Below, piece after piece: positions 60,799 through 64,000 of a stretch of DNA of 64,000 nt. Location: NCBI RefSeq assembly GCF_900113835.1, contig NZ_FOQV01000006.1, positions 191,734-255,733 on the forward strand, read 5' to 3'. Position numbers and translations under genes: made by a program. A model generated the notes under the pieces. That model saw only the letters and a list, made by a program, of their open reading frames with translations, was not told where the DNA came from and searched no databases. Numbering within the stretch: position 1 is the first letter of the stretch; every line of letters starts with the position of its first letter. The stretch is from Allobosea sp. OK403. Lineage in GTDB: Bacteria > Pseudomonadota > Alphaproteobacteria > Rhizobiales > Beijerinckiaceae.

Positions 60799-62802
60799 AT
60801 GACGATTTCCCTGACATTTCCCGATGGCGCCAAGCGCGAATTCCCCTCCGGCATCACCGGAAAGGCGATCGCCGGCGGCATTTCCCCCTCCCTGCTGAAG
60901 CGCACCGTCGCGATGGCGCTCGATGGCGTGGTCGTCGATCTCGGCGACCCGATCGAGAAGGACTCGAAGATCGAGTTCTTGACCCGCGAGGATCCGCGCG
61001 CGCTCGAGCTCATCCGCCATGACTGCGCCCACGTCCTGGCGGAGGCCGTGCAGGCGCTCTACCCCGGCACGCAGGTTACGATCGGCCCGGTGATCGAGGG
61101 TGGCTTCTTCTACGATTTCGCCCGCAACGAGCCCTTCACGCCGGAGGATTTCGAGCCGATCGAGAAGAAGATGCGCGAGATCATCGCGCGCGACGCGCCC
61201 TTCACCAAGGACGAGTGGAGCCGCGACAAGGCCAAGGCCTTCTTCAAGGAGAAGGGCGAGGCCTACAAGGTCGAGCTGGTCGACGCGATTCCGGCCGACC
61301 AGACGCTGAAGATGTATGCGCAAGGCGACTGGATCGACCTCTGCCGCGGCCCGCACATGACCTCTGTCGGCAAGGTCGGCAATGCCTTCAAGCTGATGAA
61401 GGTGGCCGGCGCCTATTGGCGCGGCGACAGCAACAACGCCATGCTGACGCGCATCTACGGCACCGCCTTCGCCAAGCAGGAGGAGCTCGACGCCCATCTC
61501 AAGCAGATCGAGGAGGCGGAGAAGCGCGACCACCGCAAGCTCGGCCGCGAGATGAACCTGTTCCACTTCCAGGAGGAGGGGCCGGGCGTCGTGTTCTGGC
61601 ACTCCAAGGGCTGGCGGCTGTTCCAGGAAATCCTGACCTATATGCGCCGGCGGCTTGCTGCCGACTATGAAGAGGTCAACGCGCCGCAGATCCTCGACAA
61701 GTCGCTCTGGGAGACGTCTGGCCACTGGGGCTGGTACCAGGACAACATGTTCGCGGTGAAATCGGCGAGCGCGTTCGAGAACCCCAACGACCCGACGCGC
61801 GACCAGAAGGTCTTCGCGCTGAAGCCGATGAACTGCCCTGGCCATGTCCAGATCTTCAAGCATGGGCTGAAGAGCTATCGCGACCTGCCGATCCGGCTTG
61901 CCGAATTCGGGGCGGTGCATCGCTATGAGCCGTCGGGCGCCTTGCATGGGCTGATGCGCGTGCGCGGCTTCACCCAGGACGACGCGCATATCTTCTGCGC
62001 GGAAGATCATCTCGCGGCGGAGTGCCTGAAGATCAACGAGCTGATCCTCTCGGTCTATGCCGATTTCGGTTTTACCGACGATCTCGTCATCAAGCTCTCG
62101 ACACGGCCGGACAAGCGCGTCGGGACGGATGCGATGTGGGACCATGCCGAGGACGTGATGAACCGCGTCTTGGTGGAGATCGCGGCGCAGTCCGGTAACC
62201 GGATCAAGACCGAGATCAATCCGGGCGAGGGCGCCTTCTACGGGCCGAAATTCGAGTATGTCCTGCGTGACGCCATCGGCCGTGACTGGCAATGCGGCAC
62301 CACGCAGGTCGACTTCAACCTGCCGGAGCGCTTCGGGGCCTTCTATATCGGCTCGGATGGCGAGAAGAAGACGCCGAGCATGGTCCACCGCGCCATTTGC
62401 GGCTCGCTGGAGCGCTTCGCCGGTATCCTGATCGAGCATCATGCCGGGCATTTCCCGCTCTGGCTCGCGCCCGAGCAGATCCTGGTCTGCCCGATCACCT
62501 CGGAGGCCGACGCCTATGCCGAGCAGGTCACGATCGCCTGCATGAATGCGGGCCTCAGGGCGCGCGCTGATCTTCGCAACGAGAAGATCAGCTACAAGGT
62601 GCGCGAGCATTCGCTGGCCAAGGTCCCGGTGATCCTGGCCGTCGGCAAGCGCGAGGCGGAGGAGAGGACGGTGACGATCCGCCGACTCGGCAGCCAAGCG
62701 CAAAACGTGATGACGCTCGACGCGATGCTGGAGGCGCTGAGCGACGAGGCGATGCCGCCGGACCTGAAGCGGCTCAAGGCTCAGAGGGCGGCTATGGCCT
62801 GA
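60799..62802 (+). CDS. thrS: Threonyl-tRNA synthetase
   Basis: A 667-residue class II synthetase. Domains in order are TGS (1-60), the editing N2 domain with HxxxH (HDCAHVLAEAVQALYPGTQ), the catalytic core with motif 2 RYEPSGALHGLMRVRGFTQDDAH and zinc ligands, and the anticodon domain (490-660). The ATG has GCAGGAG upstream. No T-box leader is visible in the 240 bases before it. Confidence 0.97.
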   Translation: MTISLTFPDGAKREFPSGITGKAIAGGISPSLLKRTVAMALDGVVVDLGDPIEKDSKIEFLTREDPRALELIRHDCAHVLAEAVQALYPGTQVTIGPVIEGGFFYDFARNEPFTPEDFEPIEKKMREIIARDAPFTKDEWSRDKAKAFFKEKGEAYKVELVDAIPADQTLKMYAQGDWIDLCRGPHMTSVGKVGNAFKLMKVAGAYWRGDSNNAMLTRIYGTAFAKQEELDAHLKQIEEAEKRDHRKLGREMNLFHFQEEGPGVVFWHSKGWRLFQEILTYMRRRLAADYEEVNAPQILDKSLWETSGHWGWYQDNMFAVKSASAFENPNDPTRDQKVFALKPMNCPGHVQIFKHGLKSYRDLPIRLAEFGAVHRYEPSGALHGLMRVRGFTQDDAHIFCAEDHLAAECLKINELILSVYADFGFTDDLVIKLSTRPDKRVGTDAMWDHAEDVMNRVLVEIAAQSGNRIKTEINPGEGAFYGPKFEYVLRDAIGRDWQCGTTQVDFNLPERFGAFYIGSDGEKKTPSMVHRAICGSLERFAGILIEHHAGHFPLWLAPEQILVCPITSEADAYAEQVTIACMNAGLRARADLRNEKISYKVREHSLAKVPVILAVGKREAEERTVTIRRLGSQAQNVMTLDAMLEALSDEAMPPDLKRLKAQRAAMA

Positions 62803-62814
62803 GTGGCCTCCTTC

Positions 62815-62900
62815 GTCATTGCGAGGAGCGTAGCGAAGAAGCAATCCAGAGGAACGTAGAGTTCGCCGCTTCTGGATTGCTTCGTTTCGCTCGCAATGAC
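62815..62900. repeat. GTCATTGCGAGGAGCG palindromic repeat
   Basis: Inverted arms GTCATTGCGAGGAGCGTAGC and the complement ending TCGCAATGAC. The inner arms contain GAAGCAATCCAGA and TCTGGATTGCTTC. This is the common alphaproteobacterial dispersed element; it may also limit transcription past thrS. Confidence 0.88.
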
Positions 62901-62957
62901 GGGATGAAACGACAGCCCCTCTCGCCAAAAGCCTCCCCCACATGCCAGATTGCCGGC

Positions 62958-64000
62958 ATGTTGACTGGCTCCTACCGTAAGCGACTCGATGCCGACCTGA
63001 TCCGCTGGGTCGGGGAGGGACTTCTCCCCGCCGAGAGCGCGGCCTCCATCCGCCAATCGCTCGCCCGCGAGGGCGGCTTCAAGCTGCCGGCCTTGCTTGG
63101 CATGTTCGGCGGCCTCCTGATCGCTTCCAGCGTCGTGGCTTTTGTGGCGGCGAACTGGGAGGAGATGCCCCGGCTGGTGAAGCTCGGCATGATCCTGGTT
63201 GGTCTTGCGGCTGCGCTCGGCATCGGGGCAAGGCTGCAGGCTCGCGGCTCGGCGCTGGGCGCCGATGCGGCCTCGACCTGCGGCACGCTGATCTTCGGCG
63301 CCGGCATCGCGCTCATCGGCCAGATGTACCATCTCCCGGCCGATTGGCCCGCCGGTGCGTCCCTGGTCGCGATCGGAGCGCTGCTCGTCGCGCTGCTGCT
63401 GCGCTCCAACGGCGCGCTCATCATCGCCTTCGTCGCGATGGCGGCGTGGAGCACGGGACGTTGGGAGGAGAGCCGCGGGGCGCTGCATCTGCCCTTCTTC
63501 GTGCTTTATCTGCCGGCGCTCTGGCTTGCGCATGGCCGCACGAACCGCTTGGTCCACCATGCCGCCGTGCTGGCGCTGGCGCTGTGGCTCGCGCTGCTGC
63601 CGGGCGACTGGCTCTATGGCCGCTTCGACTATGGCCTGCTCGCCTACGCGCTTGGCTTCGCGGCCGTCTATGTCGTGCTCGGCGCAGTCGCGCTCGATCG
63701 CGGCGGGCCGGCGCTGCTGACCTGCTGCCTGCCCTGGGGGCTGCTTGCCTTGATGGCCGTGCTCAGCGTCGAGCTGATCCGCATTCTCGACGCCTCGGAA
63801 TCGCGCGCCGGCAGCGCAGTTTGGTTGAACTATCTCGCCTATGGCCTTGCCGTTCCGGCGATCGCGGCGCTTCTGGCGCTGGCGCGCGAAAGGCGCTTTG
63901 CCCTGCCGCTGGCAATCGCGCTGCTGACCGCGCTGATCGTGCCGCTGGTGTTCTGGAGCGGGCATGTCGTCGGGCTGCCGGGCAAGGCCGTCGTCGCCGG
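62958..64000 (+). CDS. DUF2157 membrane protein (partial, runs off the window)
   Basis: The first 347 codons of a membrane protein. The N-terminus (MLTGSYRKRLDADLIRWVGE) is soluble and helical, then a DUF2157-type region with repeated helices follows (LLGMFGGLLIASSVVAFVAA; GMILVGLAAALGIGARLQ; GTLIFGAGIALIGQMYHL). The IGQMYH pattern is typical of DUF2157. At least nine helices are visible. The ATG is inside a CATGCC..GGCATG palindrome without a clear ribosome-binding site. The C-terminus is missing. Confidence 0.85.
   Translation, partial: MLTGSYRKRLDADLIRWVGEGLLPAESAASIRQSLAREGGFKLPALLGMFGGLLIASSVVAFVAANWEEMPRLVKLGMILVGLAAALGIGARLQARGSALGADAASTCGTLIFGAGIALIGQMYHLPADWPAGASLVAIGALLVALLLRSNGALIIAFVAMAAWSTGRWEESRGALHLPFFVLYLPALWLAHGRTNRLVHHAAVLALALWLALLPGDWLYGRFDYGLLAYALGFAAVYVVLGAVALDRGGPALLTCCLPWGLLALMAVLSVELIRILDASESRAGSAVWLNYLAYGLAVPAIAALLALARERRFALPLAIALLTALIVPLVFWSGHVVGLPGKAVVA

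Noticed and set aside
60634..62943. 769-codon minus-strand frame opposite thrS
   Set aside because: Antisense of a highly conserved gene; no recognisable fold.
1..64000. CRISPR array or phage region
   Set aside because: No evenly spaced direct repeats, cas genes or phage structural genes were seen; all repeated sequences are palindromic and dispersed.

Overview
This 64 kb window is GC-rich chromosomal DNA from an alphaproteobacterium. It is most likely from the Hyphomicrobiales, and the gene content and repeats look Bosea-like; that genus call is from memory, not from a search. Supporting signs are the many GTG and TTG starts, alphaproteobacterial families such as DUF3126, BTLCP transglutaminase-like protease, PAS_5 and NDUFS6-type zinc finger, and a dense set of short palindromic intergenic repeats. 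There is no rRNA, CRISPR array, integrase, phage module or intact insertion sequence. One tRNA, Leu(UAA), is present.

0-14 kb: a soluble double-PAS chemoreceptor with a CheR-type C-terminal pentapeptide, xanthine phosphoribosyltransferase, a DMT exporter, a YfcG-type glutathione transferase, a DUF805 protein in an AT-richer patch, D-Ala-D-Ala ligase, an RhtA-like exporter divergent from an Lrp regulator, a marR-emrA-emrB efflux operon with an operator-like palindrome, and a PAS-GGDEF-EAL protein. 14-19.3 kb: a divergent PEP-carboxylase-like gene, a cluster of palindromes, a decayed copy of that gene's 3' end, small unknown genes, and a 277-bp MITE-like element with CTAG target duplications.

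19.3-34 kb: an Aas-like acyl-activating enzyme, a DUF1190 protein, tRNA-Leu, and an ECF sigma/anti-sigma pair facing a metallo-hydrolase/TPR/DoxX operon. The two sides are joined by a 12-bp inverted repeat that looks like back-to-back ECF promoters. Then an alpha/beta hydrolase with a LysR regulator, a DUF938 methyltransferase, a CNNM/CorC transporter, a rhodanese-ChrB/ChrA chromate module with a third small exported protein, and a flavin monooxygenase.

34-47 kb: a zinc-finger protein, an acyltransferase with a Cys-rich tail, serine acetyltransferase, a LysR gene beside an unusual SHMT-like enzyme, AraC and SDR genes, then a fused relic of two gene ends (serine hydrolase and SHMT). Next comes a TPP riboswitch driving thiO-thiS-thiG, then an intact serine hydrolase. 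47-64 kb: membrane proteins, a gamma carbonic anhydrase, a BTLCP protease, tandem-PilZ and PAS_5 proteins, a strong candidate small RNA, rhomboid, CBS and patatin proteins, folE-hisI, an IscU-like protein, PAP2 phosphatase, YidD, a large membrane patatin, thrS, and the start of a DUF2157 protein that runs off the window.

Most of the window is ordinary housekeeping and transport. The points most worth a second look are the ECF regulon with mirrored promoters, the PEP-carboxylase-like protein with altered catalytic loops, the candidate small RNA, the two gene-end relics, and palindromic repeats that supply or touch the stop codons of several genes.
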